The translations under genes were made by a program, and so were the position numbers. 64,000 nucleotides of DNA from NCBI RefSeq assembly GCF_036409155.1, contig NZ_JAZGLW010000003.1, positions 1-64,000 of the forward strand. The letters are read 5' to 3'. The stretch is from Mycobacterium sp. 050128. GTDB taxonomy: Bacteria > Actinomycetota > Actinomycetes > Mycobacteriales > Mycobacteriaceae. Numbering within the stretch: position 1 is the stretch's first letter; each line of letters begins with the position of its first letter. This document shows positions 18,601-26,733 of this stretch, one piece after another. Under the pieces are notes generated by a model. The model had not been told where the DNA came from and did not search any database. It saw only the letters and a program-made list of their open reading frames with translations.

Positions 18601-19889
18601 GTCATCGATTCCAGCGCCGCCGCAATCCGCTTCGCGACGCCGGGATGCGTCCGCTGCGGCGGCAAGTCCGCCCTGTTCCAGATCGCCACGTTCAGAGTGC
18701 GCTCGTCTTCGTCCAGAACCGACGCCACCGTCATGCCTTCGACCGGGCCGATATCGGTGGCAATCGGTGCCTCCGCCAAGAAGGGGCGCAGGGTGCGCGC
18801 GCATGACTCGCGGATCAAATTGAGCGTCAACGCCTCGACGTGGGCGGTGTGGTTGATCGCCAAGTACATTCGGCGGTAATGCTCCTCGCGAAACCACCGG
18901 CGTCTGACCGCTTTGACGTATCCGCGGTCGAGCGTTCGGACGACATCCTCCACCGAGGCGAATGGCGGAAACCGGATCGAGTGCGCAACCGAATTGACCA
19001 GACATGTCGCGACATTCAGATCAGGGTCGCCAAAGCGGTTGTCCACCGCGTGAACCAGTAGACTTTCGGTGCTTTGTCGAAGGCTCGCGTCCACTGCTAC
19101 CGCGGCCGCGGCCACCAGCACGTTGAGCGGGATCTGCTTCGTGTCTGACAGCGCGAGGATCGCATCGTAGGCCACGCCGGATACCTGCACGGACTCGCAG
19201 AGCACCCCCTTGGCGGCGCTCCCGATCGTGTTGTCCGAGACAAGACCGTGCCCGCCGTGCCGCGCCTCGTCGGTGAGCTCGCGCTGCACGACATCGGAGA
19301 GGCGCCGCAACGATTCGTCGACCCGGGTTGTCTCGCAAAGATTCGCGTCTTTGATCTTGGCCAGCCCCCGCGCCACACACGGAGTTTCAGCAGAACCACC
19401 GATGGTGAGGTTTCGAGCCAGATCGGCCTCGATAATGGCCGTTCCGCCACCGTCAATCAGGATGTGGTGGGTGCATACGTCGAGTCTGGACACGCAGCCA
19501 GCTCTGTCGGTCCGCACGGCATACGCGACAAGCGGTTTGGTGAAGATGCCGGAAGACCAAAGGCGCATGAGCTCGTCGACACAGTCGTCTGACTGGCCCT
19601 GACTGTCCGGCCCGACGTGCACGATGTCACTGGGTCGCAGCCTTGCCACGAGATCTGGGTAGTCCACCCCCGGCGGTGGCGCCTCGAGAACACACAGCTG
19701 CACCGGGTTTTCGAGGATCGTTGTCTCAAGGGCAGTCAGGAATTTCGGCAGCTCCAACGGATGGAAACGATAGCTCTTGCGGATCAGGTACAGGCCCGGA
19801 TCGTTGTCGTGGATCACCCCGTTGTAGAGGTTCTGCTGAGACCTGCTGAGGGGAACTCGATCCACGGGGGCGTCGTCGGGCACGGTCAC
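15621..19889 (-). CDS. Single-module NRPS, C-A-T-R (isonitrile lipopeptide synthetase)
   Basis: The GTG at 19889 overlaps the ACP stop (GTGA); 1422 aa. Domains: condensation (about 1-430, HHILIDG at 141-147), adenylation (about 460-925; [18 protein letters not shown]), thiolation (Ser about 982 in GIGSLDL) and terminal thioester reductase (about 1063-1422; VLGASGILG nucleotide loop, YAASK active site). My by-eye reading of the A-domain pocket is D-I-E-D-V-G-T-V-V. Acidic residues at positions equivalent to 239 and 278 suit a basic diamine such as Lys or Orn. M. tuberculosis Nrp (Rv0101) has two modules (about 2500 aa); this one matches the single-module layout of Streptomyces ScoA. Reductive release would give an aldehyde or alcohol. 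Confidence 0.9.
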   Translation of the reverse strand: MTVPDDAPVDRVPLSRSQQNLYNGVIHDNDPGLYLIRKSYRFHPLELPKFLTALETTILENPVQLCVLEAPPPGVDYPDLVARLRPSDIVHVGPDSQGQSDDCVDELMRLWSSGIFTKPLVAYAVRTDRAGCVSRLDVCTHHILIDGGGTAIIEADLARNLTIGGSAETPCVARGLAKIKDANLCETTRVDESLRRLSDVVQRELTDEARHGGHGLVSDNTIGSAAKGVLCESVQVSGVAYDAILALSDTKQIPLNVLVAAAAVAVDASLRQSTESLLVHAVDNRFGDPDLNVATCLVNSVAHSIRFPPFASVEDVVRTLDRGYVKAVRRRWFREEHYRRMYLAINHTAHVEALTLNLIRESCARTLRPFLAEAPIATDIGPVEGMTVASVLDEDERTLNVAIWNRADLPPQRTHPGVAKRIAAALESMTVLWHQPIAMTVDEWFGIGPDGARRPGSGAIETREAARAWFLPSARGVGRFLEGRRYVYPWVAWLVQHGSAPGDVLVFADDETEKTIDLLVACHLAGCGYSSCDLADDVPLRASEIAEHGSGISAHVVDIGAVRLAPADDELRTIVDARMEQVARDEGLGTKTAYIMPTSGSTGQPKLVHISHSSLALFCDAARRTYGWGPDDTILQCAPLTSDISVEEIFGAASAGAELIRSPAMRAGDFTALTSDLLTTEATLIDLPTAIWHLLCEDDDALDTMRRSRLRQIVIGGEAIRPAAVDKWVDSDDLQRISLVSTYGPTESTVVVAYLPLVGDGTAAAPADRLRLGRPIAPGTVFIAFGELVIVGDLVSAGYLGIDGPGFGTVTTSDGSRHRAFATADRVTIDDDGFPVFAGRRDAVVKISGKRIDTAEVTKRVLEDPAVADVAVELHSGRLGVWFESHRAREAQEDAATATRIRLILVSLGVASFFVLAVPSIPRKINGKVDSDSLRAMPQVVAALPGDAETGQRAADLAELWSVHLGRVVAPSASLLSEGIGSLDLIRILPDTRSYLNRQISVLDLISADNAVNLVTDFGDTVPTTDSWMDATTAAEIERDLAELWGQRQPVTASAASCPSQSDGRAIVVLGASGILGTGFARAVLDRRLSGVALPEVVLATRSTLPDHDPWTTLRNVDRVRIDLLPAEFDTAILEALIRGTDAGTVINCVGNTNVLVPYRELRPANVEIVSALAEVCARHGTRLVHLSTFVVNGQAAGPEVADPRQAPYPYAASKSLAELALAASSRELDFTIVRLPRVLGDGHQLHDSADVLISVVDGCTALRAYPAVALTEEVTTAQAVGRALLGMLTERGGSASLGRGITVTRGEAMTYADFLGEYGFDELDPIEWKHRLDQSAWAKSNLRRWSVVDGWFSLGMRLGARSYAEYLGDRPTIALGVESVTELDAFPLSVHALLRAPVVQGDNDSGGGRLRWTTTPKPGSA

Positions 19890-20137
19890 GCCGATTTTTC
19901 CAGCTCGAATCTCTCGAGCTCCTCGACCCAGCCAGCAAGCGACAGCTTCTCGGCCAGCCGGGATGGCAGCTCGGACTCTCGTTCCACGCTAAGGCGTTTC
20001 AGCAAAAGGACGAAACGAACGGAATCCAGACCGAGGTCCCGCAGGTCGGTCGCGTCGCCGTCAATGAGATCCGCTTCATCGATATACAACACCTCGCAGA
20101 GCGCGGCGTAGACTCGTGCTCTCGTCGTCTCAGCCAC
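19886..20137 (-). CDS. Acyl carrier protein of the isonitrile pathway (Rv0100/ScoB-like)
   Basis: GTG at 20137, overlapping the FadD10 stop by 8 bases; 83 aa (Rv0100 is 78 aa). The phosphopantetheine attachment site is Ser39 in LGLDSVRF. It should carry the fatty acyl chain loaded by the FadD10-type ligase while the FcoT/ScoD-like and oxygenase enzymes build the beta-isonitrile. It is the only discrete ACP in the window and may serve both sets of starter enzymes. Confidence 0.88.
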   Translation of the reverse strand: MAETTRARVYAALCEVLYIDEADLIDGDATDLRDLGLDSVRFVLLLKRLSVERESELPSRLAEKLSLAGWVEELERFELEKSA

Positions 20138-21734
20138 GTACCACCACTCCGGTCTGGTCGCTACTGATCGCGGCGGCCAGCGATCTTCGCATGACCTTGC
20201 CGGATTGCGTGCGAGGAATGTCGGCGACGATCACGATGTTCGATGGCCGCGCCATCGATTCGGAGTGATCCCGATAGCACGATGCGATCGACTGTTTGAG
20301 CTTGCGGGCCTCAGACTGGTCCAGGTCTGCCGTGGGGACCACCGCCAGGCCGACCAATGCGCCGAACTCGTCGTCGGGAATCTCGTAACACGCGGCCTCG
20401 CGGACCCCTAGAACGCCTTCGGCGATCCGATCGACCTCGTCGGGCACGATGTTGACGCCGCCGGAGATGATCATCTCCGACGACCTTCCTTTGATGTAGA
20501 AGAAGCCGTCCTCGTGACGCTCCAGCAGGTCGCCGGTGTTCACCCATCCGTCGATGAATACTTCCCGGGTGCGTTCGGGATTGTTCCAGTACCCCAACAT
20601 GTTTGCGGGTGACTTGATCCACAGCGTGCCGAATGAGGCCGAGGGCGGTGCGTCGGGGGAGGTCGGGCCGCGACCATTCGGACCGGCCAGATAAACGTCG
20701 ACGCCCGGGTACGGGCGGCCCACTGCGCCCTCCTCGATCTTCGAGATCGAGTCGTCATCGGTCGGCAGGCACAGTGCGGTACAACCCGTTTCGCTCAGGC
20801 CGTAGACCTGCACGGTGTGGATGCCGGCCGCTTCAATGAAGCGCAGATCGGCCGCGATCGCACGCGAGCCGCCGTATCCGAGTTCCCGCAGCGATAGGAC
20901 CGGTGTGTTCCCGGTCTTCAGTTCGGAAACGAGTTTCGAAATCAGAAACGGCACCAGGCATGTCGTTGTGACCGTATTCGCGTTCAGAATCTCCAGTAGG
21001 GACGTCGTGTTCTCCCCGCCGGTGATGCACAGCATGCCGTGCGCGAGACAGGTGAGGATCCACCACAGCCCACCGATATGGGTTGCCGGCAGCGGTGAGT
21101 AGGTGGTCTCGCCGGTGACCCACGTGATCCAGTTCAGACCCTCTTTTTGCAGGATATCCGGTATAGCAAAGAAGGTCCGGTTGGCGAGCAAAACCGCTTT
21201 GGGTTCGCCCGTGGTGCCGCTGGTGAACACCATCGCGAGCGGATCATCGGCGCCCAAAGTTGGCGTTCCGGCGAGCCAATCCGGGTCGACGGTTTGTGCT
21301 GCGCCGTCGGCGCTGGACGCAATGTCGACGGTGATCATCGCTGTCGGGGCGAGTGTTTCCGGCAGATCCGAAGATCGCGCCCTGCTCCCTGGCGCGATGA
21401 GGACCGCGCGTGGGACGGTGATCTGACTGAAACGCTCGATGGTTGCTGGTGGAAGGTTGCCGTCCGCCATGACCGCGATAGCTCCGAGCTTTGCGCAAGC
21501 TAGCACCGAGAGGTACGTTTCGGGTCCGTTATCCGAAATGACGAGCACGCGGGACCCGCGTTCTACAGACTGCGCGCGAAGAGTCGCGGCATATCTGTCC
21601 ACTTCTGCCAGGAGTTCTGCGTATCGCATTGCGCTCGTCCCGTCGCACCGGCGGATCGCGATCGCTTCGGGCCGTTGGAGTGCCTGCTCGAAAACACGCT
21701 GCAGCACGGTGGCGGGCAAGTGAGACGTGGCCAT
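20130..21734 (-). CDS. fadD10: FadD10-type fatty acyl-ACP ligase
   Basis: The ATG at 21734 gives 534 aa, close to the 540 aa of M. tuberculosis FadD10 (Rv0099). AMP-forming ligase motifs: P-loop VFTSGTTGEPKA (about 170), YGLSETG, TGDLLERHEDG, RSSEMIISGGVNIVP, and the catalytic Lys in TQSGKVMRR. FadD10 activates a fatty acid as acyl-AMP and transfers it to the dedicated ACP, not to CoA. It sits between the FcoT-like gene (20-base gap) and the ACP gene (8-base overlap), the same order as in M. tuberculosis. A shorter paralogue lies at 10187-11704. Confidence 0.9.
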   Translation of the reverse strand: MATSHLPATVLQRVFEQALQRPEAIAIRRCDGTSAMRYAELLAEVDRYAATLRAQSVERGSRVLVISDNGPETYLSVLACAKLGAIAVMADGNLPPATIERFSQITVPRAVLIAPGSRARSSDLPETLAPTAMITVDIASSADGAAQTVDPDWLAGTPTLGADDPLAMVFTSGTTGEPKAVLLANRTFFAIPDILQKEGLNWITWVTGETTYSPLPATHIGGLWWILTCLAHGMLCITGGENTTSLLEILNANTVTTTCLVPFLISKLVSELKTGNTPVLSLRELGYGGSRAIAADLRFIEAAGIHTVQVYGLSETGCTALCLPTDDDSISKIEEGAVGRPYPGVDVYLAGPNGRGPTSPDAPPSASFGTLWIKSPANMLGYWNNPERTREVFIDGWVNTGDLLERHEDGFFYIKGRSSEMIISGGVNIVPDEVDRIAEGVLGVREAACYEIPDDEFGALVGLAVVPTADLDQSEARKLKQSIASCYRDHSESMARPSNIVIVADIPRTQSGKVMRRSLAAAISSDQTGVVVRG

Positions 21735-21754
21735 AAGTGCCTACCTCCAGCGGG

Positions 21755-22321
21755 TCAGGGGATATTGAGGGCCGCGAGTTCGACCTCGCCGGACGCAGCT
21801 CCGCCGTCCTCGTCCCAGAACTCGATGGCGCACGGGATCAAGAGGTAGCGCCAGGCCCGTTCGACAACCCGGAAGTTTTGGCACATCAGGCGTGCGGAGA
21901 ACTTCTGGGCGTTGATCGGTTTTCTGAATCGCGACGATGCGCTTTTGATCAACATGGCCGGCAGCTGGTTGTCGAAGAAATCCTCGATCGAATAACCCGG
22001 AACGGCGGGGATCTGCTTGTTGATGACGGCCGGCGCGAAGGCGCAATAGGCGAGCTGGTTAAAGCAGATCATCATTTCGGCTGCATTGAAGTGTCCCGTG
22101 CTTCGAATATAGGCGGACTCGGCAATGCTGAAATTCCCATATGCCATCACGTGGTTGGGCCCGGCGCCGTACTGCGCGTCCAGCAGGTAGCGGCACCCTT
22201 TGTGCGAATAGGGTTCCAGGACTTCACTGAGGAGTTCCTCTGACACGGGAACCGTGGCCAGCAGGTCCGCTTGGTCCGGCGCGGTCGGGGCCGGCGCGGC
22301 CGGGCTCAATTCGGTGCTCAT
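21755..22321 (-). CDS. fcoT: FcoT/ScoD-like hotdog-fold protein
   Basis: The ATG at 22321 overlaps the oxygenase stop (ATGA); 188 aa (Rv0098 FcoT is 183 aa). The hotdog fold has the family segment STGHFNAAEMMICFNQLAYC near residue 77 and LLIPCAIEF near the C-terminus. FcoT was characterised as a long-chain fatty acyl-CoA thioesterase. In the homologous isonitrile pathway ScoD performs glycine addition to an enoyl-ACP. Its place between oxygenase and ligase is conserved across actinobacterial isonitrile clusters. Confidence 0.88.
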   Translation of the reverse strand: MSTELSPAAPAPTAPDQADLLATVPVSEELLSEVLEPYSHKGCRYLLDAQYGAGPNHVMAYGNFSIAESAYIRSTGHFNAAEMMICFNQLAYCAFAPAVINKQIPAVPGYSIEDFFDNQLPAMLIKSASSRFRKPINAQKFSARLMCQNFRVVERAWRYLLIPCAIEFWDEDGGAASGEVELAALNIP

Positions 22322-23187
22322 ACCGCGTACCCCGGTGTCTTGAGACCGTCAAGCATGGTGAGCCGGTGGGTCGTCAGGGTGCCGTCGGCTGTGCCGTGCT
22401 TAGCCCGGTGAATGAGAACCCGGTTGTCCCACAAGACGATGTCGCCGACTTCGTAGTGTTGGGTATGTATGAATGGCGATTTGTACTCGGGATCAAGCTG
22501 CCCCGTCGCGTTCATGAGTTCCTGCAGAATTGCCGGATCAAGCACATTCCCGTCCTTGTCCTCGATCTTGTTGGTGGCCAGAGCACAGATGTAGAGAATC
22601 TCCTGGCCCGTCTTGGGGTGCCTGATGATCGTGGGCCACTGTCGTGGCGGCGTGGTGCGGGTGATCTCGTCCCAAATGTCTCCGATGGGCTTGTGAACGT
22701 CGCTCGGGCGGATCTTGATATAGCGCCGAGGGTCGTGGGTGCTGACTGTTCCGCGGACGGGATCCTGCTTGGCGGCGGGAAGCGATTCCCACACCCTGTT
22801 GAGATCGATGAAGTACGTACCGCGGTCGGCCCCGGGCACGGCGAGAGGTACCACCATAGAGAACGCGATGGGTTCCGGCATAAAACCGTAATCGATATGC
22901 CAGAAAGCGCCGGTCCGTGGAACTCCCTGACCTTCCACAGTGGAAGAAACAAAGATCTCCGGATGCTGCTTGTGGTGATACATGGGCTCGTAATAGGGCA
23001 CGATTGTGCCGAGGGTTTTGCCCAGTTGGATGAATTGCTCCGGTGACGGATGGACGTCTTTCAGAACGACGAGTTTATGCTCGTAAACGAGATCGCGAAT
23101 CTCGTCGGTCGAAACATTGTCCAGGTCACTGGGATCAAGCCCGGTGATCTGCGCACCGAGGCCCTCGCCCTTCACGTTAAGCGTCAT
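22318..23187 (-). CDS. Fe(II)/2-oxoglutarate oxygenase, isonitrile-forming (Rv0097/ScoE-like)
   Basis: The ATG at 23187 is preceded by AGGAG and gives 289 aa, the same length as M. tuberculosis Rv0097, whose N-terminus MTLKVKGEGLGAQ is almost identical. Fe ligands: His97 and Asp99 (FWHIDYGFM) and His260 (LIHRAKHG); the YYEPMYHH substrate-side segment is present. It oxidises an N-carboxymethyl-3-amino acid to an isonitrile with loss of CO2, using 2OG and O2. It is the first enzyme gene of the operon, 235 bases after the PPE gene, with a hairpin in between. The catalytic role is established for the family; the chain length is not. Confidence 0.92.
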   Translation of the reverse strand: MTLNVKGEGLGAQITGLDPSDLDNVSTDEIRDLVYEHKLVVLKDVHPSPEQFIQLGKTLGTIVPYYEPMYHHKQHPEIFVSSTVEGQGVPRTGAFWHIDYGFMPEPIAFSMVVPLAVPGADRGTYFIDLNRVWESLPAAKQDPVRGTVSTHDPRRYIKIRPSDVHKPIGDIWDEITRTTPPRQWPTIIRHPKTGQEILYICALATNKIEDKDGNVLDPAILQELMNATGQLDPEYKSPFIHTQHYEVGDIVLWDNRVLIHRAKHGTADGTLTTHRLTMLDGLKTPGYAV

Positions 23188-23305
23188 AGGATCTCCTGCT
23201 TCTATACCTGTTTGGGCCAACTCACAGACTGTTCATTTACTGCCGGTACCGGGATAAGGCGCACAAAATAGCGTCGGACATCCTTAGCCGAGGCGATCCA
23301 CTGAT

Positions 23306-23321
23306 ATCTCCGTGGCGAGAT
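23306..23321. promoter_or_regulatory. Short dyad upstream of the oxygenase gene
   Basis: ATCTC-cgtggc-GAGAT dyad, flanked on one side by two near-identical CCCCCCGGC[G/A]CTT blocks at 23322-23334 and 23352-23364, 30 bases apart. It lies in the PPE-oxygenase gap. It could be an operator or a structured leader, but no known binding consensus is recognised. Confidence 0.3.
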
Positions 23322-23366
23322 CCCCCCGGCGCTTAATACCTCCTTTGTGAGCCCCCCGGCACTTCG

Positions 23367-23392
23367 GCTTCTGTGAGTTCAGCTACAGAAGC
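23367..23392 (-). terminator. Hairpin after the PPE gene
   Basis: GCTTCTGT and ACAGAAGC form a perfect 8-bp stem around a 10-base loop, about 30 bases beyond the PPE stop. No T run follows on the minus strand, so it is not a classical intrinsic terminator. It may be a partial terminator or RNA-stability element that lowers expression of the downstream biosynthetic genes relative to PPE. Confidence 0.45.
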
Positions 23393-23422
23393 AGTACAAA
23401 AAATTGGATGTGGAATGTTCGC

Positions 23423-24877
23423 CTAATGGTGTCCTGATGTTTTGTCGACCTCGTTTGTCCAGGTCGAGGGGAGTAGAGGAACGACTGCCGTGCTGCTGTC
23501 GGTTGACAGTTGGACCATTCCGGCCGGAACCTCGGTGTCGGCGGTGGGCACGACGCCGGAGGAGCCGAAGCGGTCGGCGCCCGAGCCGCTTGCCGTATGT
23601 GCGATGGGTTCCGGTGGCGCGGACCCATTGGTCGCGGGGCCAAGGGTGTCGGTGGCCTGAAGAAATTCGTCGCGGTATCCGCGCAGCCCGCCTTTGGCCT
23701 TGCTTCGCCTCCGGTGTGGGGCCTGAGCGGGGGCGCCTCTCTTGGCCAGTGCGGCGGCAGCGACGCTGGCGGCCACGGCATCGGTCATCTTGGAGCCGGC
23801 TCGGGGACCGAAGCTGACCCCGGGTGGGGCGAGGCCGGGTACCGCCCAGTCGAGGGCTGGTGTCGGTGCGGCGTTGGCCGGAGCTGAGGTGGGCGCGCTA
23901 GTTGTCGAAGCCGGGCTGCCGGTTTGAGCGCTGCCGGTGGGCACGGTTGGCGGGGTCGCCGCGACTGCGGCAACCACGCTCGATGCGGCGTCGTGATGGG
24001 CGGGGCTCGACGGTGCCGGCTCGGGAAACGGCTCGTCGAACAGATCGTCGTCCAAGAACAGGAAGATCAATGCGCTCAATGCGCTCAACGCGGGAGCGAA
24101 AAAGGGGAGAAGTAGGAGAGCATAGGAGGCGTAGTAGGGATACCAAAGAATGTCAAAAAGCAGCAGTGCGATGAATGCCAAAATGATCGCGGTGCCGGGG
24201 TGAAATCCGAGGCGCTCGAAAAACTGGCGGAAATATTTCAGCGGATCGGCAAAGAAATTCAGAATATCCCGAATGAACTGACCAATTGCATCCCATATGT
24301 TTCCGGCGGTGGATTGTTCGCTTTGGGCCTGGGCGCCGAACGCCAGGATGGACGGCGCTGGTTGCGGAGTCGGTATCGCTGAACTCACCGCTTCGGTGAT
24401 GGCCTGATAGGCGGCCATCGTGTCGGCGGCTTGAATCCACATACGGGCGTAGTCGGCTTCATTGAGTGCGATGGGGATTGTGTTGATCCCGAAGAAATTC
24501 GTGGCGATCAGCGCGCCATGAGTCGCGTGATTGGCGGCCAGTTCCGCGAGCGTGGGCATCGCGGCCAGGGCGCTGGCGAAAGCGGCGGCCGCCGCCTCGT
24601 GCTGTGCGGCGGTGATCGCACTGTCGATTGAGGCCTGCTCGAGCCAGGCCAGGTAGGGGGCGTGTGCATGCACGTAATCTGCCGCGGTGTTCCCCTGCCA
24701 GGCGCTGGCATATGCCTCGGTCAGCAGCTGGGCCAGCTCGACCGCGGTCTGACCATACTGTTTGCTGAGCTCCTGCCACTGGGTGGCGGCAGCCAGCATT
24801 GATCCCGGACCTGGCCCGGTGCTCAACAGGGTTGAGTGCACTTCGGGAGGCACGGCCATCCATATCGGGGCCGTCAA
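23423..24877 (-). CDS. PPE family protein, PPW type (PPE1-like)
   Basis: The start is TTG at 24877, immediately after an AGGAGGTGA ribosome site; 484 aa. The N-terminal PPE domain (about 1-170) contains MAVPPEVHSTLL and the WQGNTAADYV turn, an equivalent of the WxG motif. Two or three hydrophobic segments lie near 210-270. A Pro/Ala/Ser-rich tail ends with PLLPSTW, the PxxPxxW motif that defines the PPE-PPW sublineage. It corresponds to M. tuberculosis PPE1 (Rv0096), which heads the nrp operon. PPE proteins are usually ESX-secreted, often with a PE partner; none is seen here. A role in the outer envelope for lipopeptide or metal passage is inferred from position. Confidence 0.88.
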   Translation of the reverse strand: MTAPIWMAVPPEVHSTLLSTGPGPGSMLAAATQWQELSKQYGQTAVELAQLLTEAYASAWQGNTAADYVHAHAPYLAWLEQASIDSAITAAQHEAAAAAFASALAAMPTLAELAANHATHGALIATNFFGINTIPIALNEADYARMWIQAADTMAAYQAITEAVSSAIPTPQPAPSILAFGAQAQSEQSTAGNIWDAIGQFIRDILNFFADPLKYFRQFFERLGFHPGTAIILAFIALLLFDILWYPYYASYALLLLPFFAPALSALSALIFLFLDDDLFDEPFPEPAPSSPAHHDAASSVVAAVAATPPTVPTGSAQTGSPASTTSAPTSAPANAAPTPALDWAVPGLAPPGVSFGPRAGSKMTDAVAASVAAAALAKRGAPAQAPHRRRSKAKGGLRGYRDEFLQATDTLGPATNGSAPPEPIAHTASGSGADRFGSSGVVPTADTEVPAGMVQLSTDSSTAVVPLLPSTWTNEVDKTSGHH

Positions 24878-24978
24878 GTGTCACCTCCTAAGTGCGGGCA
24901 TCGAGCGCGTTGTTCCACGGATCCACACCGCTTCGCTGATGGCGATGCGAGCTGGGTGGATCTGCATTGGCAGCGATA

Positions 24979-25007
24979 TAGTCGGGCCGCACAGGCAAAA
25001 AGTTCCC
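24979..25007 (-). promoter_or_regulatory. ECF-type promoter, copy 2 (PPE/NRPS operon)
   Basis: On the minus strand GGGAAC (25007-25002), 17 bases, then CGACTA (24984-24979), about 100 bases before the PPE start. The 13-base block GGAACTTTTTGCC beginning in the -35 box is shared with the copy before the Met/His-rich gene (27489-27517). It also lies upstream of the divergent methyltransferase gene. Confidence 0.65.
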
Positions 25008-25111
25008 CCGCCGCCAAAAAAATCGTTATGTCGCGCTAGCAAACGGAGCTGATTGCTGTGGCAAACGATGGAAGTCGTGCCCGGGACGGCCGGTCGCAGT
25101 ACAGTCGGTCC

Positions 25112-25921
25112 ATGCCAGTCATCGATGCTCGCCATCTCAGCGGGATCTCCGAAACGGCCCTTCTCACCCTGCATCACCGGGCGACCGAGGCGGCACAGGC
25201 CGGTGGCATTCTTGACGACCCCATGGCCATCACGCTGCGTGACAGCATCGACTATGACTACGATCACTTCGGCCGTACGCACCAGCTAACCGCACTGCGA
25301 GCCTTGGTGTTCGACAACGCTTCTCGCGAGTATCTGGAAGCGCACCCACATGCGACCGTCGTCTCCCTCGCAGAGGGTTTACAGACCAGCTTCTGGCGCC
25401 TCGACAATGGCGAGTTGACCTGGCTTTCAGTCGACCTCGAGCCAATCGTGCACCTGCGCGAGCAGCTGCTGCCGACATCGAATCGGCTTCACTATTGCGC
25501 GCAGTCTGCGCTCGACTACTCCTGGATGGAGCTAGTCGACGACTCCCACGGAGTGCTGATAACCGCGGAAGGGCTGCTCCAGTACCTCGGGCGCGACGTG
25601 GTGTTCGACTTGATCGAGGGTTGCGCCAAGCGGTTTCCGAACGGGCGGCTGGTATTCGACAGCGTCCCGTGGTTCTTGAGTGTGTATTCGAGGCGGGTCG
25701 GTTTCAAGCTTAGTAAGGAATACACCGCGCCCCCGATGCCCTTCTGGTTCACTGCCAACGAGTACGACGGGCTGCGCGCGATCCCCGGGATCCGTGCGGT
25801 GCACGAGTTGCGGTATCCGCCGGGGCGCGGCAGGTTGCTGAGTTGGGCTGTTCCGCTTGTGTACGGCTCGCCCTGGTTCGTCCATCTCAGGCCGGCTGTC
25901 ACGATCGTCGAATTCGGTTGA
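25112..25921 (+). CDS. SAM-dependent methyltransferase, leucine carboxyl methyltransferase (LCM) family
   Basis: 269 aa from the ATG at 25112, which lacks a clear ribosome site (leaderless translation or an earlier GTG at 25058 is possible). The LCM/Ppm-type layout is visible: SGISETALLTLHHRATEA at the start, VVSLAEGLQTSFWRLDNGEL with the SAM-loop region, SVDLEPIVHLREQLLP, and LITAEGLLQYL as the post-catalytic motif. Such enzymes O-methylate carboxyl groups of small molecules or proteins. It is divergent from the PPE operon and could be a tailoring enzyme, though the natural substrate is unknown. Confidence 0.75.
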   Translation: MPVIDARHLSGISETALLTLHHRATEAAQAGGILDDPMAITLRDSIDYDYDHFGRTHQLTALRALVFDNASREYLEAHPHATVVSLAEGLQTSFWRLDNGELTWLSVDLEPIVHLREQLLPTSNRLHYCAQSALDYSWMELVDDSHGVLITAEGLLQYLGRDVVFDLIEGCAKRFPNGRLVFDSVPWFLSVYSRRVGFKLSKEYTAPPMPFWFTANEYDGLRAIPGIRAVHELRYPPGRGRLLSWAVPLVYGSPWFVHLRPAVTIVEFG

Positions 25922-26048
25922 TTCACAAGCGTTCAGCGTCGCCGACCAGGTTCGCGCCTTCCGACGCGGGCCCGAGGTGGGCGGAAGTTGATCCGGTTAC
26001 CCGGCGTGCGGGCGCTCTTTTTGCTCGCGGTTGTAGCACTATAGAGAA

Positions 26049-26726
26049 GTGAATTGCGACGTGGCCCGCGAAGCGCTGTCGGCCCGCCTCGACGGCGAGC
26101 GCGAGCCTGTGCCGTCGGCGCGTGTCGATGAGCATCTCGAGGTGTGCGTCGCGTGCCGCGCCTGGCTTCATCAGACGGAGACTCAAGCGGACGGGTTGCG
26201 TCGTCTGGTCAAGTCCCGATCGGCTATCACTCCCGCCGTTCCCGTCGAGGTCGGACATGTGCTGCCACGTTGGCGTCGACGCATGGGCTGGCAACAGTGG
26301 GCCCTTCTCGGTGTCGGCGTGGTGCAGCTCGTGTTGGCAATTCTTCAGGAAGTCGGCCTCACGCAGGCTCACGCAACGGGACTGAACGAATCGATAGCGT
26401 GGTCGGTCGCACTCGGTGTGGCCATGGTGGGGGCGGCCGTGTGTCCGCGTGGAGCTGTCGGCGTTGCGGGTGCGCTGACGGTGTTCGTGGCCGTCTTAGC
26501 GGTATTGGTCGCCGTAGATGAGGTGTCGGCTGCGGCGATGCGGATGGTGACTCAATTGCCGGTGATGATCGGTGCAGCCCTCGCTATCTTGGTGTGGCGC
26601 AACAACTCCGCTGCCCAGTCGATCTCGGATTCGATCGCGCCCGAACCCGATATTGTGCTGCCCCAGAATGCATCTCGTGGCCGACGGCGCGGCCATTTGT
26701 GGCCCACTGATGACTCGGCGGCGTAG
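26049..26726 (+). CDS. Anti-sigma-factor-like membrane protein with zf-HC2 zinc finger (Rv0093c-like)
   Basis: GTG at 26049; 225 aa. An N-terminal zf-HC2 motif (MNCDVAREAL..; VDEHLEVCVAC, a His-x3-Cys-x2-Cys) is followed by a cytoplasmic helix and about five hydrophobic segments (about 80-205), then a hydrophilic tail. This is the architecture of ZAS-type anti-sigma factors. The M. tuberculosis homologue Rv0093c also lies near the nrp/ctp genes. With ECF-type promoters in front of four nearby transcription units, it is a good candidate to hold the cognate sigma factor at the membrane, but no sigma gene is in the window. Confidence 0.7.
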   Translation: MNCDVAREALSARLDGEREPVPSARVDEHLEVCVACRAWLHQTETQADGLRRLVKSRSAITPAVPVEVGHVLPRWRRRMGWQQWALLGVGVVQLVLAILQEVGLTQAHATGLNESIAWSVALGVAMVGAAVCPRGAVGVAGALTVFVAVLAVLVAVDEVSAAAMRMVTQLPVMIGAALAILVWRNNSAAQSISDSIAPEPDIVLPQNASRGRRRGHLWPTDDSAA

Positions 26727-26733
26727 TCGGCCG

